DNA from: Chimonanthus salicifolius
Taxonomy: Eukaryota > Streptophyta > Magnoliopsida > Laurales > Calycanthaceae
Direction: 5' to 3'
Assembly: GCA_013350335.1 (NCBI GenBank)
Contig: CM023533.1
Location: 33,598,170 to 33,662,169 of the forward strand
Length of the DNA: 64,000 nucleotides
The notes beneath the pieces were generated by a model. The model was not told the DNA's origin. It saw only the letters and a program-made list of their open reading frames with translations, and searched no databases. How positions within the stretch are numbered: position 1 is the first letter of the stretch; each line of letters begins with the position of its first letter. The position numbers and the translations under genes are program-made. Positions 1-11,909 of this stretch are shown here, piece after piece.

Positions 1-372
1 CTTGACACTTTATAGGCATATTTCATATATTAAGTGATATTAGATTTTATAATATTAGATTCATTGAAAATATTATTCAATAATTATTCCCACGAGCCTA
101 AATTTATGCAATTTTGACATATGTTGACAAAGCTACAATTGATTTTGTAATAAGTTGGCTTACACTAAAATGATGAAGAACATGTAAAGTTTGATTTTCC
201 TAATTTATTATGAGTAATGATTTAGAGAGACCAAATTCTTTTTGCACAATAAAGACTTTTTTTTTTAGTTATAAGACCTACCTAGATTCATTTTAATCAC
301 TAGAGAGTAGTTTATCAGGCTGATCGTTAGTTAAATTAAAAGTGAACAAACATTCAACTCCATCCAATCACG

Positions 373-407
<35 letters not shown>

Positions 408-626
408 AGTTTAAAATTTAATAATTTTATAGGTCTTAGATAATGCAAATTTTTGACTTAAAAATTCAACAATATATAAAGGGTGGATGGGTTCCAATTT
501 GGATTAGACTATAAATGATAACCATTGGAGGGCCCGGCATAGGAGGTCTCCACGAGATGTCTCACTAGAATATTTTCCATTTACTATACTCCTACATTAT
601 GAAGGGCAATGAATGATCAAAGGTTA
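1..626. other. AT-rich intergenic sequence
   Basis: No coding signal or recognisable gene was seen. The stretch contains a (TA)n microsatellite at about 376-405 and homopolymer runs. Confidence 0.5.
376..405. repeat. (TA)n microsatellite
   Basis: An uninterrupted run of about 15 TA dinucleotides. Confidence 0.9.
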
Positions 627-636
627 TGGTTGTTTG

Positions 637-807
637 CATGGGTCGATGTATTGGCCGATATGATACGTATCGGCTGATATTGTAAATATTGGCCGATATC
701 AATGATATATATCGGATATCGGCCGATATTCGTGGGTTTAAAAAAAAAAAAATAAGAGAGAGAAAAATATCGGCCGATATCTCGGCCAATATCTAAATTT
801 CGACCTC
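637..807. mobile_element. MULE-like MITE, ATCGGCCGAT family, copy 1
   Basis: A 171-bp element made of ATATCGGCCGATAT-type palindromes around an A-tract followed by GAGAGAGAAAAATATCGG. Its ends resemble inverted repeats (ATGGGTCGA at the left, TTTCGACC at the right). The 10-bp sequence TGGTTGTTTG directly flanks it on both sides (627-636 and 808-817), as expected for a target-site duplication. Mutator-type elements typically make 9-11 bp duplications. It has no coding capacity. Confidence 0.7.
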
Positions 808-844
808 TGGTTGTTTGGACGGTCTTCTCTCATTTATGGAGTCT

Positions 845-985
845 GTGGGTTATGGAGAGAGATTTTCAAACGAAACCGTTTGTCGACCGATTTTTACAAA
901 CAATATATCAAAATTCATTTAGTCTGAATTTTATGAACTTTGGGATTGATTTTAAGTGAAAAGTGTATAGTTTCCATTCAAATTT
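845..985. repeat. Fragment of the long snapback element found at 33 kb
   Basis: The sequence from GAGAGAGATTTTCAAA through GATTTTTACAAACAA to GATTGATTTTAAGT closely matches one arm of the palindromic element at 33120-33816 (about 33320-33415). Only one arm is present, so this is a truncated relic. Confidence 0.5.
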
Positions 986-1506
986 CAAGTAAGTTGAATT
1001 AAGATTTTCTCTAAGTCTAAATTCAATTATTCTAAAACCCCTTATTAGAAGACCATAAATTTGGTTGTTTTAGCAATTCCAACTCTTGCCCTTTATTAGC
1101 GTAAAATAGTTAGAGATGTAAAACGAGAATCTTTTCTTATATATGATACACCTACATCTCGTACTTCTTTTTTACCATTGAATTTTACCTATTGTCACGT
1201 GTCAATAAAAATTAAAATGAAAAAAAAAAAAAATTAATACAGTTGCACTGCTAATTAAGATCAGATTAGAGTATTAGACTAATGATGGTGGGGTCACTTC
1301 AGTGAGGACCTTCCAAAAATCGTGGGCGAAACCTACGATTTGGCACATGCAAAGAGAACGTATTGAGAGGAAAAGTAGATCCATGCAAAAGAGAAGGGTC
1401 ACCAACTGAAACTGTTATCCATCTCTTCCAACAAAGATGGAGATAACCTAAATATCGCATCATTTCCAACAAGAATACAGAAATAAAAGAGGGTAGATTT
1501 CCAAAT

Positions 1507-1709
1507 GGGTGGTCATTTAGACACCCGACTTTTCTACCGCAAGATGCCCTTTTTTCGAAATTTAGAGTGAAATTATCATTTTGCCCTTCTGATTTTAAAA
1601 AATCTTTTATCACTTGAATACACATTTGAAGGACAAAATGATAATTTCACTCTAAATTTCGAAAAAGGGTATCTTCTAGCAAAAAAGTCGAGTGTCTAAA
1701 TGACTACTC
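1507..1709. mobile_element. Hairpin (snapback) MITE with perfect 9-bp TSD, Mutator-like
   Basis: A 203-bp foldback element. The left arm (about 1507-1590) and right arm (about 1627-1709) are imperfect reverse complements along nearly their whole length. They begin GGGTGGTCATTTAGACACCC and, reversed, GAGTAGTCATTTAGACACTC. The 9-mer TTTCCAAAT lies immediately outside both ends (1498-1506 and 1710-1718), a textbook target-site duplication of the length typical of Mutator-like elements. There is no ORF of note. Confidence 0.85.
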
Positions 1710-1879
1710 TTTCCAAATTTAGAACTCTTTTATGATCAATTTAACCCTTTTCCACCAACAATCTGTAACCCTTTATCCTAGATTGATAAACTTTTCGATT
1801 TAACAACGACCCGATAAAAATCATTGATTTATATATTAATAAATTGATAACTTTAGACCACTAAAATCATATCGTGGTG

Positions 1880-2200
1880 TGTGAAGTGGCAACAAAGTCA
1901 CAAATCGTCTATTTTGAGAAACCAATGACTTTATTTAACACTTGAAATGCTCTTCTCTCAATGGTTATCAAGTTATGGTTTTCTAACATAATATTAGAAC
2001 AGGTTCCACGTACAACTTCTACATGTAAGGGAGGATGAATACTTACATGTGAAGGAGGGTGTGAAGTGGCAAGAGAGTCCCATCTCTCTTTATTTGAGAA
2101 CCAATGACTCTATATAACACTCAAGATATTATTCTTTCAACGGCTAGCTTTTGAGAGTGAGTTCTACCTTGATAATATATCAGGTAATGATTTTCTAACC
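1880..2200 (+). mobile_element. TRIM-like element (short direct repeats with a degenerate PBS)
   Basis: Two related direct repeats begin TGTGAAGTGGCAA (1880-1988 and 2060-2200) and end with TTTTCTAAC. They flank about 70 bp of internal sequence. Just inside the first repeat, AATATTAGAACAGGTTCC resembles a decayed tRNA-Met primer-binding site (consensus TGGTATCAGAGC). A reverse-oriented relative with a better site lies at 6487-6800. I saw no clean target duplication, so the ends are approximate. Confidence 0.45.
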
Positions 2201-2435
2201 TGATCTTGTCAAAAAATATGAAAATTGACTCTCTCCATTAAAAGTCACGGGAAAATGGACAGTCCCGAGCAATTTGAACGGATGCCATGGCCATTGGCAA
2301 GTGTAGGCAAGGATGCAGGGAAGTACAGTAGTTCCATCGAGAAAGGTGGTGGTATGGTAGGATAGATTTAGGAGAAGCAGTCAAACATCCAAAGATTAGC
2401 TATGTGGAGTGAAGGCAACCAAACAAATAAATGAA

Positions 2436-2443
2436 TATAAATA
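2436..2443 (+). promoter_or_regulatory. Candidate TATA box of the polygalacturonase gene
   Basis: TATAAATA lies 60 bp upstream of the preferred ATG at 2496. Transcription would then start near 2465-2475. That is downstream of the upstream in-frame ATG at 2454, which is one reason to prefer the 2496 start. Confidence 0.5.
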
Positions 2444-2495
2444 TCAAGTTTAAATGAATCATTTCCAATCAGGGAGTGCTCGTCTGAGAGTGAAA

Positions 2496-5400
2496 ATGGC
2501 CATGGACAGACATTACAAGACCTTTCATCTTCTTTATTTGCTTGCTTTTGCTTTTGCTTTGTGTCACTATTCAGCCAAGGGATCAGCGGTTTTCAATGTG
2601 GTGGAGTTTGGTGCCATGGCAGATGGAAGAACGGATGACAGTAGGGTGAGTTGATGAGATAGAAAATCATACTTTGTTAGCTTTACTCATCTATGATGTC
2701 CATGTGAGAAGTGACAATGGAGACTTAGGTCCTCACTTTAGGAGAAAGTTTCAACTCCATGGTTTTAGATATATATGATGATTTCAATCAATTTTTTTTA
2801 ATACGTGGAAACCCGCCTACCCCATTTTGTGATGATTATAGGTAAAATTCCAGATCCATGACACCACCCACAAGCACCATGGATCAAGTTAGGCGCTCCA
2901 AGGGTTTGAGAGCTAGAGACCTCACACAAAAGATGAGAATACCCAACCATTCAAACAAATAAAGCAATGGGTCAATGTGAATTCTTATTGATGATTTCAC
3001 CGTTGTGTACTCTAATTGTGAATTCCTATAGTATCTAGTAGGGTCAATGTATTGGAACTGGGCTTCCAGCACAAAAGACTAGTCTGATAGATGGATTGAC
3101 CCAGTCTCCTATAAATCTTTAAATTTCCTCTCTCATCGAAGTGGGACTCTTTTTCGTACCCCAACACAATAGTCTACACTTTTCTCAATTTAAAGACATA
3201 TTAAACATGAACAAAGTGATTTTTTCTACAATAAACAGTTTACATACTCTTATTTATTTCAAGTAGAAAAACAGTCCCATGACAATTTAAGAACTCTATA
3301 AAATGAGGCTCACCATGGTCTTAATCACCCTCTACTCTCAACATGAATTGGATCCTTACGCAATTTGAACTCAATCTAAATTTTAAAGTGCATTTTACAA
3401 CCTGTTGATACAATTCTGGGAATTTTCGAAGATTTTTTAAACCAACTCATCTATATAAATCATTTAATCAAGATTTTCTCTTGTTGTCTTATGGAATGTT
3501 GCATTTAATAATTAAAAAAATTGCAGTCTTTTCATGCAGCATGGAATGCAGCATGCTCATGGAGAGGGAAGGCAAGGTTTGTGGTACCCAATGGAACTTT
3601 TGCGGTTGGGCCTTTGACTTTCAATGGGCCTTGCATCAGCAGTCCGATAGTGGTCCGACTAATGGGAGTGGTAAAAGCTCACCACCACCTCACCACGTTC
3701 AAACCCGACGGCTGGATCGTCTTCCGGTCACTGCAAGGGCTGGTCGTTACCGGAGGAGGAACTGTCGATGGTCAAGGCGCTTCCTCTTGGCCCCATAACT
3801 ACTGTCATCACGATGCACAATGCAAGCTTCCACCCACTGTAAGTCTGGTAGTGAATTTCTCACATTCCCTGTGTCTGTTGATCAACATATTAGATCAACT
3901 TTTAAGTATGTTTCTAATATAACTTAATATATAATTTCTATTAATGATAGTTATATTTTTACATGTAATTTGAATTAGCAAGCTATTGAATTTGAATATG
4001 GTTAGATCTAGATTTGCATCAAAAAATAAATGTATAATGAATTTAGATTCGAATTCTAATTTCGATAAAAAAATTATTTAAATTTTACATCTCAATCCTT
4101 TCATTTTAAATTTGAATGATTTATACTTTTAAATTTTTGAATAATCATTTATAGCCTTAGCTCAAGATGCATGCCGTTTCCTTCGATAATGTAGTTTCGC
4201 CTACTCAAAGCCATGAGTCAAACTCTACCTCAGGGGTCCAAAATTCGGTATCGGCCGATATATCGACCGATATTTTTCTTTCTCTTCCTTTTTTTTTAAA
4301 GGCCTATATCGGCCGATATTGTGATATCAGCTGATATGATACGGCCCAGATATCGGCCAATATTGTGATATCAGCTGATATGATACGGTCCAGATATCGG
4401 CCAATATTGTGATATCAGCTGATATGATACGACCCAGATATCGGCCGATATTGTGAATATCGACCGATACATATCATATCGGCTGATATGATACCGTTTT
4501 AAAACCGTATGGTATCAGCTGATACGATACATATCGGCCGATATTTGGACCCCTACTCTGCCTTATGATTATTCCCAAGTAGGGGTCGAAAATTCGATTG
4601 AGCCGAATTTTCGGCCGATATTTGATCTCGGCCAAGATTTTTCTCTCTCCTTATTTTTTTTTGAAAATCTCGGTATTTTTTTTTAAAAAAAATCATTTAA
4701 AAAAATAAAAAAGGCTGTTTTTTAAAAAAAAATTAAAAAAATATAGAGATATCAACCGGGCCCACACAGATATTTGTTTTTTTTTAAATAAAAAAAAAAA
4801 TCGGTCGATATTCGACTGTATCGGCCGACTTTGTTTGTCTATGGCCGATACACACCATATCGACCGAGATTTCAACCCCAGTTCCCAAGTAATGGGCTGG
4901 GCCTTCTTAAGTTCAAAACCTAAAGAAAAAAAAAAAAAATTCATGCATATAAAAGCCATCAATGTCACAGAAACTGTTCTCTAGATAATATCAGCTAATG
5001 AAATTATTGGATATTTTCAAATTTTGGAATTTTTACTGTGACATTAATAAAAAAATCTCACAGAAAATATATTATTTAAAAGATATTAAAATGCAGTAAA
5101 TAAATCTACAGATGAAGATGACACTTAAAGAAATAATCATAAATAAATTTGAGAATTCAACAACTCGAGTAGTATGAAAGGGTTTGAGTTTATATATTAG
5201 TAAAAAAACAAATAATATTATCATATATCACATTTTTTTTTGAAGCCTAAGATATCCAAGCATCTTAGAGCACCTAATTAAGTCTTTGAAGTATATGCAA
5301 ACCTCTCTATCTACAGACACCGAGTAAAACTAAGGGGAGTGACCCTCATATAAAAATGGAAAAATATCTATAACTAAACAATATCAACAGTAAATGAAAT

Positions 5401-7801
5401 CTTTACAATAAAAATGAAAGAAAAAACTACTAGAGACATTTGTTACAGTTCAGCCATCATAGGTGTTCTGTTGTGAAGTTTGCAAAAGAACCAGGCCTAA
5501 TTCTTGGCCCATTCGGTCCATGTGCTGGGTTTTGATCCAGATCCAACCCATTTACATCTGGAATAGAATCACATGTCTACTCATTTTGATAAACCCAGTG
5601 GTGGGAAACTTGGCTAACCAAAGAAAAATGGTTTTTTTTTTTTTGGGTTTTGAACAGTCTCTGCAATTCGTCTCTGTAACAGATGCAAATGTTCGACGCA
5701 TCACTTCTGTTAATAGTAATGCATTCCATATTAGCATTTACAATTGCCAGAACTTTGAGATGCAGCATCTCCACATCTCTGCCCCAGAAGACAGCCCCAA
5801 CACTGATGGCATCCATGTAAGTAACTCCAAAGGAATAATGATCTCGAGCTCCGTCATCGGCACCGGTGATGACTGCATCTCCATTGGGCCAGGCAGCAGT
5901 AATGTTTCCATCTTCAAAGTTCTCTGTGGACCAGGCCATGGCATAAGGTGAATCTATTCTTTGAGCTAATGGACCGATATCGTTCTTACTTGATGGATAA
6001 TCCTGAGGCCCATTGGACCCAACACACCGAACATGTTGGGGTCAATGGCCCACTGTAAACAAACACATATGGACTGCTTTTGGTTAGGGCTAATGGGAGG
6101 TAACCCATTACCCTTGTTTGGTAACTAAGGAGTAGGGGTAAAAAATCAAACTTTTTACCTCTCCCCTTCCACTTTTAAAATTCATTTCCAAGTAAGGGAT
6201 ATTCACAATACTCAAGCTAATCACTGGTCAAAGGTAACCCTAGATAACCCTTGTAAAATCTACTCCTCATCCAAATGCAACCATAATGCTGGAATAAATC
6301 TGCATCGAAATAATAGCAAGAAGAGAAAAACAAGAACAAGAATGAACTTTTATGGTATAATTAACAAATGTATCTACTCAAGACTCAACTTGATTCGGAG
6401 CAATTCGGCTCCTCACATTAGAATAAAAATCACCCTCGCCATTTATTAAGTACAAATGGGTCAGATATAGTCATGGACAACATGTAAATTAGCTGTTAGA
6501 AAACCATAATATAATAACATTCTCAAGGTAGAACCCACTTTAAAAAACAAAACCATAACATGACAGCATTCTTGAGGTAGAAATCACTCTCAAAAGTTAG
6601 CAGTTGAGAGAAGCGTGCCTCACACTTGCTCTCACGTACAACTACACTCTGTGGCTGTACGCAGAACCTGCTTTGATACCATATTAGAAAACTATGACAT
6701 GATAGTATTCTTGAAATAGAACTCACTCTCAAAGACTAGTAATTAAGAGAAGGGTGCTTCAAGTGTTAAATAAATTCATTGATTTCACAACTTAACTGAT
6801 GTAGAATTTTTGTCACTTTACATTGGCCCTTCTACTTTGCCTATCACTTGTGAATAGGTGGAGCATCATACATTCTTCCCGAGTTTGTTTCTTTGAACCA
6901 TGAAGAAATTTAGGATGTTGACTGACAATTGAAGGGAAACCTAGATGTATGATGTTCTAATGTTCTGGAACTTCTACACTGCAATCTACAGTGTTGGGAG
7001 TCTTGGTAGACATGGAGGAGAAGAGGATGTGACTGCTTTGAAAATTCAGGGATGCAAGCTCTCAGGCACCACCAATGGTCTCAGAATCAAAACATGGCCC
7101 GGATCGCCGGTCAGTCTGGCCTCAGATTTCATTTTTGAGGACGTCGTCATGCGCCATGTCTCTAACCCCATCATCATAGATCAACAGTCTTGTCCAGTTG
7201 GATCTTGCACAAATCAGGTGCGAGTTCATCTAGCGGTCGCATTCATAAATAGATTTGATAAAATTTTCTATAAATGCAACATATGAAATTACAATTGCTT
7301 AATCCTACCCCATCCCATCAGGTTTGGCCCTCCACTATGCCTACTTGAACTCGAAGTAGACTCCAAATCGATTTGATGGAGCTTCAATTAAACCGATGAA
7401 CGGGTCTTGCCGGATCATAAAACCCGCGGTGCCAATTCCAAAATGTCTCAGATAAGAGATTCTGATGATCTAAACTGAAAGTTAGAGGCACTTCAAGTTA
7501 AAACTTCATGTTGGGAAACAGTCATTCATTACCCATTTTACATCTAAATGAAGCCACTGATTTGTTTGTTTTTCTGCAGCCATCACATGTAAAGATTAGA
7601 GATGTTATGTTCAAAGACATTAGAGGCACATCGGCCTCAAAGGTTGCAGTCAATCTCCTGTGCAGTAGAGACCAACCTTGCGAAAATGTCAGACTCATTA
7701 ACATCAATTTGAAGTACCAGGAGGATTCAAATGCCTCTACTTCATGTTCTAATGTCAAAGGTGTCTATGCAGGCATACAAATTCCACCACCCTGTTTATA
7801 G
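2496..7801 (+). CDS. Polygalacturonase, glycoside hydrolase family 28
   Basis: Secreted pectin-degrading enzyme that hydrolyses alpha-1,4-galacturonan in the cell wall. Exons: 2496-2645, 3527-3838, 5658-5947, 6992-7217, 7580-7801. All introns are GT-AG and the joins stay in frame, giving about 399 residues, the usual family size. The N-terminus is a hydrophobic signal peptide (LLYLLAFAFALCHYSAKGSA) followed by FNVVEFGA. All four GH28 signatures are present: SPNTDG and GTGDDC (catalytic Asp residues), GPGHGI and RIKTWP. Cysteines cluster at the C-terminus as usual. The exo-acting, pollen-type clade is plausible but unproven. The start at 2496 has a good context (AAAATGGCC) and suits the TATA box; an in-frame ATG at 2454 would add 14 residues. 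Introns 2 and 3 are swollen by transposable elements. Confidence 0.9.
4231..4554. mobile_element. MULE-like MITE, ATCGGCCGAT family, copy 2 (in PG intron 2)
   Basis: The termini are near-perfect inverted repeats (CAGGGGTCCAAA and TTTGGACCCCT). Flanks ACTCTACCT (4222-4230) and ACTCTGCCT (4555-4563) match at 8 of 9 positions. The interior contains three tandem units, about 57 bp each, of a TATCGGCCAATATTGTGATATCAGCTGATATGATACGG type. Confidence 0.75.
4581..4881. mobile_element. MULE-like MITE, ATCGGCCGAT family, copy 3 (in PG intron 2)
   Basis: The ends are AGGGGTCGAAA and TTTCAACCCCAG, flanked by the perfect 9-bp duplication TTCCCAAGT (4572-4580 and 4882-4890). The core is a long A/T tract. 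It inserted only 18 bp from the preceding copy's right flank. Confidence 0.8.
5231..5350 (-). mobile_element. SINE-2 fragment (3' part)
   Basis: It reads like the copy at 36990-37170: a poly-T start, then a conserved segment ending GGGGAGTGACC. The tRNA-related head is missing. Confidence 0.35.
6108..6286. mobile_element. MITE-like inverted-repeat element in PG intron 3
   Basis: The left end CCTTGTTTGGTAACTAAGGA and the right end, reversed TTGCATTTGGATGAGGAGTA, form imperfect inverted repeats. The same TTGTTTGG/CATCCAAA termini bound the 54.7-56.2 kb element. The superfamily is not resolved. Confidence 0.4.
6487..6800 (-). mobile_element. TRIM-like element in PG intron 3
   Basis: On the minus strand, an LTR-like block starting TGTGAAATCAATGAATTT and ending AGTTTTCTAATA is followed directly by TGGTATCAAAGCAGGTTC, a good tRNA-Met-type primer-binding site. 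A second related block follows after about 70 bp. This is the same family as 1880-2200. It is intronic and antisense to the host gene. Ends are approximate. Confidence 0.5.
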
Positions 7802-10190
7802 ATTTAATTATTTTCTTCATCATACAACAATAATCACAAAAATGTACTTTTCATTTATTGAATCCAAGAGTATCAAAGAGTACAAAGTTCACCATTGGTT
7901 GTATAAAATTCAATTGAGAGAGTGAGAAATTCATTTGCTTTGGTACCCATTGTGTGAGAATTTTTCCCGAGGAAGTAAAAAACAAACAATAGAGAAGATA
8001 CAAATTTATGTAGTTCGACTAAAGATCTACGTTCACAAACAACAAAGAGGAAAATTCACTAATATGAGGAGGGCATACAATTTCACTCTATTACTCTCTC
8101 TCACCTTCTCGTACTATATAATTATATATAGTTTTCACAAAGAAGAGATACAAGTCGGACTGAGCCAAATCGAGTCAATAATCAGCACATTGAACAAATG
8201 TCTTCTATTAGTTGCAAAGACTAAGCTAGGCTGCATTATAATGAATATTTTATTGGTTATAATAATATAAAAATTCTTAATCTAAAGGGATTGGAGTGAT
8301 AGTCAGAAATTCATCTCAGGAAATAAGAGTCCTGATTTTGATTTCCACACTACCTCAAAGGACCAATCCCTATATAGATATCTGGTGTGTGTGGATAAGG
8401 AGACTTGAACTAAGAGGTCGGAACAACTTGATCATAAAAATAATAATATAAAAGTCCTTAAATGCTTATTGCCTAGCATAAAATCACACTCATATTATTC
8501 CAAATTCTATCTATGACATTACAAGGACCATTAATTGGCCGATACAGGGCATGAAATCACCCTCAGATTTTTTTTAATGATCCTTTTAGTCTTGTGTATG
8601 AAATCTTGCTTGCATTATCCAATCTTTTTCAATCTTAACAAAGGATTCTAGATCTCTTTAATTCTATAATTAGCAGCCGTTTGATCTAACACTGTATATT
8701 AGATGGTTGAATTGAGCGTCTCAATTGTCCTTTTTGTTTTAATCCCATCACCCACTATAAATAGTTAAATCCAATGGCTAAAGAGTATTTTCTCTGAAAA
8801 AAACCTTGCCACACCTTTATAAAAATATATGTTCCTGAAGATTTTGGAATTATAGTTTGAAATACCTATAAAAATATGATGGGTTTATTTTAGTAAATTA
8901 TGGCTTATTTTAGATTTTTAAATGATAAGTATAGTGATGTTTTAAAATCTTAAATGGTTTACATGTTAATAATATCTAATTTATCACCTAGGAGTTCACT
9001 CAAATAATTTTGAATTTAAAATTTAATTGAAATTTTATTAGTGAGCTTAAAATTTTAAAATTATTGAGTTGAGATTAAATGAAATGATTTTAAATTGAAT
9101 TTTTTTAGACCTAAGCATAATTATAAATGTTAAAAAAAAATTACATTGAGCCCCCAAAATGAAAATCCTGATTCCACCCCCAATCAAGAGAGTAACAGAA
9201 GGGAAGTTTTTCTGATTCATGAATGGTGATCCTGTTGTGTTTTTTTGAAATTCTTAAGTAACTCAAATAGTAGAGAAGTGTTATTCGATAGTCCTCAATA
9301 AGTGGTATTAAAGCTCGATTTGATTGAAGTTGTAATTGTGTGAGTTGAGATGAAAGTTACAATAACAATGGTGATTAGTCTCAATGGGAGAATAGTTAAA
9401 TATGGAAGCTCATGATGAGAATGTTCTTTATTGTAGTGCGATTAAAAAGTTTTACCGATATGTATTGGTCGAAACGGGCGTATCATTATTATTACTGTGA
9501 TTTAACGTCATTACTCATTCTTTCTTATACTTTTATTTTGAAACTTTTTAAGGAAAAAAACTATTTAAGTTAAAAAATAGAGAAAAAAATATGAGATTCA
9601 TTTTTATGAATTTGTATCCTTAATAAATGATCATTTTCATATATTAATAGGTGTCACAGCTACAAAGTCGAAGTTTTTAAAAATTGTTAAAAAATATGGA
9701 AAAATGTCTAATTTTTTTAAGAAAATAGAAAACTAGTCTTAGTAATTGTTTGTCATTAATTTGATATTTTTTCTAATATAAAAATGGTTGTTTTCAAGAA
9801 AATAGTGTTATTTAATCGAGAGAAAAATATAAAAATTAGGAAAAAATAAATAAATATATAAAAATATTTACAAGTTTCAACTTCCAATACATAATGAGAG
9901 ATACACCATTCAACAATAATTCCGACAATGGATTTCTACAAACATTTACAATTGGAGATGTCTCTCTTCAAATCTATCAATATAAGGATTTATGATTTGT
10001 TCCTAACAAGATAGAACCAAACTTTAAAATTAGTAAAAGTTTAATAAAGTAAATTAGATATCTAACTTCGGAATAAATAAGTAAAATCAACATTACACCT
10101 AATATCTAGAGGTAGTGTCACTTACATTCCCATAGTCATGAGTGCGTGAGTGAGAATAAAGTAGATTTTTTTTATGATTAGGGATAGGGG
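7802..10190. other. Intergenic, repeat-derived
   Basis: No gene was seen. Around 7960-8160 there is a dispersed-repeat signature (AAATTTATGTAGTTCGACTA followed by TCTACGTTCAC). It is related to 17,735-17,800 and common near plant LTR elements. The 8800-10190 stretch is AT-rich without recognisable features. Confidence 0.45.
8281..8425 (+). mobile_element. SINE-2 (tRNA-derived), plus strand
   Basis: It begins GGATTGGAGTGATAGTCAG (A-box-like) and has a B-box-like segment GTCCTGATTTTGATTTCC. It matches the copies at 40041-40205 and 36990-37170 along about 140 bp. Confidence 0.5.
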
Positions 10191-10194
10191 TGAA

Positions 10195-10538
10195 ACTCGG
10201 GTCGGGTTTTGGCCCGAACCCGCATGATGCGACCTGAAAATCATGTGAGTCGGGTCAGCGAGTTGCGTCGGGTTGGGTTGAGAAGTTAGAAACCCGCATT
10301 GAATTCAGGTCAGGTTGGATTGAGATATTTTTAAGTTAACCTGACCCGACCCGATCAAACCTGACCCAACTTGATAAAAAGTAGGTTAAAGTAGGTTCAA
10401 AATGCGGGTCGGGTCGGTTTCGGGTTAAAATTCGGGTCGGATTGGGTCAAGACGTTCGGGTCAGAACTTCTGATTGAGTCGGGTCGAATTCCATATATTA
10501 GTAAAACCCTGACCTGACCTGGCCCCATTTCAACCCTA
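10195..10538. mobile_element. GGGTCGGGT-rich inverted-repeat element D
   Basis: It starts TAGGGGTGAAACTCGGGTCG and ends CCATTTCAACCCTA, imperfect inverted termini. The interior alternates GGGTCGGGT and CCCGACCCGA blocks, so it can fold extensively. I could not see a convincing target duplication. Confidence 0.5.
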
Positions 10539-10883
10539 ATTTAGAGAGTAGTGGACTCAAGTATTGACAAAGCAATTGTGAGATTTGTTCCTGTCAATAT
10601 AAGATATATTACACATTAACTTCAAATAAGGCAATACATCTATAGATCATAAATAGGTTAAAACTTAAGTTAAAATGAAATAATTAGATGTACAAATGAA
10701 TACCTTTAATGAGAACAAGTAAAATGTGCATTAGTTACCTTATTGCAAACATCTAATCATCAATATCGAAGTTGGCCATGATGATTCTAAAAAAGATAAT
10801 TTCAACTGCACAATCAAGTGAGGTTAGGACAAGAAAAATAAATCTCGATTTTTAAAATTGATATCTCATTTAAATCTCGATTT

Positions 10884-10914
<31 letters not shown>

Positions 10915-10987
10915 TAAGAGAAATTTCTCAGCCAAAATATCAGTCGATACTGAGATTTAAATCTCTAATCAAGACCATCATCACGAC

Positions 10988-11207
10988 TAGGGCTGCAACT
11001 CAGGTCGAGCATGACCCGACCTAAGAAATCATGCGGGTCGGGTTACAATGGTCGAGTTATAGAGTCGGGTCGGGTTGAGAAAAAAAAAATCCGATCCGAA
11101 ATTCGGGTCGAGTTGGGCTGAGGCCTTTAAATTTCAACTCGACCCGACCCGACCCTACTCGAGAAAATTCGACCCGATTCGACCCGACCCGATTCGACCC
11201 AACCCTA
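10988..11207. mobile_element. GGGTCGGGT-rich element A
   Basis: It starts TAGGGCTGCAACTCAGGTCG like element B, contains GGGTCGGGTT and CGACCCGACCC blocks, and ends CCCAACCCTA. The right terminus is poorly conserved. Confidence 0.4.
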
Positions 11208-11628
11208 TTTTCATAACTTAACATGAAGGGCAGCCAAAAAGGAGAAATCTAAGATCTGAGAGAAAAGAAGAGAGGCCGGCACTGGAGAATGGAGATAAGA
11301 AGTGGGGAAGGGCTGAGAAGGAGTCTGGAAAACCAAAAACAGGGCCAAGCAAAAGATTTCAATTTCTGCAGAATGACATATGAAGATCCAACACATCAAT
11401 GCCTATCCGGTCTTCCCCATTTTGAACCTTGACCACTTCTCCTTCTCTCATAGATTTTGACAAGTCTCTGTTGGAGATGAAGCCTTTTCTTCTTCATCGT
11501 CTACCCATTTGGCTCTTTTGCTTTTCTCTCCTTCCTGCCTTCAATCATGCTAGAATTTCACCTTTGCTTTTCCCCACATCTGGGGCTCTTTTTGTCTCCT
11601 CAATTGAGACCCTTTTCTTCTACTCCTG

Positions 11629-11796
11629 TGGGGCTGCAACTCGGGTCGGGTAAGGTCGGGTTAAGGATATTACAATCTCAGGTCGGGTCGGGTTCACTAT
11701 CTCGGGTTTTTTTTTCTAGTCGGGTCGGGATGGAGTGAGTCGGGTCATGGTTGGGTTTATTTAAACCAGGCCCGCCCAACCCGAGTTGCAGCCCTA
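11629..11796. mobile_element. GGGTCGGGT-rich MITE B with clear terminal inverted repeats
   Basis: A 168-bp element whose ends, GGGCTGCAACTCGGGT and ACCCGAGTTGCAGCCC, are reverse complements with at most one mismatch. The interior is GGTCGGG-rich. No target duplication was recognised. Confidence 0.6.
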
Positions 11797-11909
11797 ATAG
11801 GGATCCAGTGCACCAAACAAAATTGAATTCTATGTAACTGTCATTGGTGTGCGGTTTGTATCCACCCCATTTTTTTATAACCCATTGGAGTGCTTTACAC
11901 AATTATATA

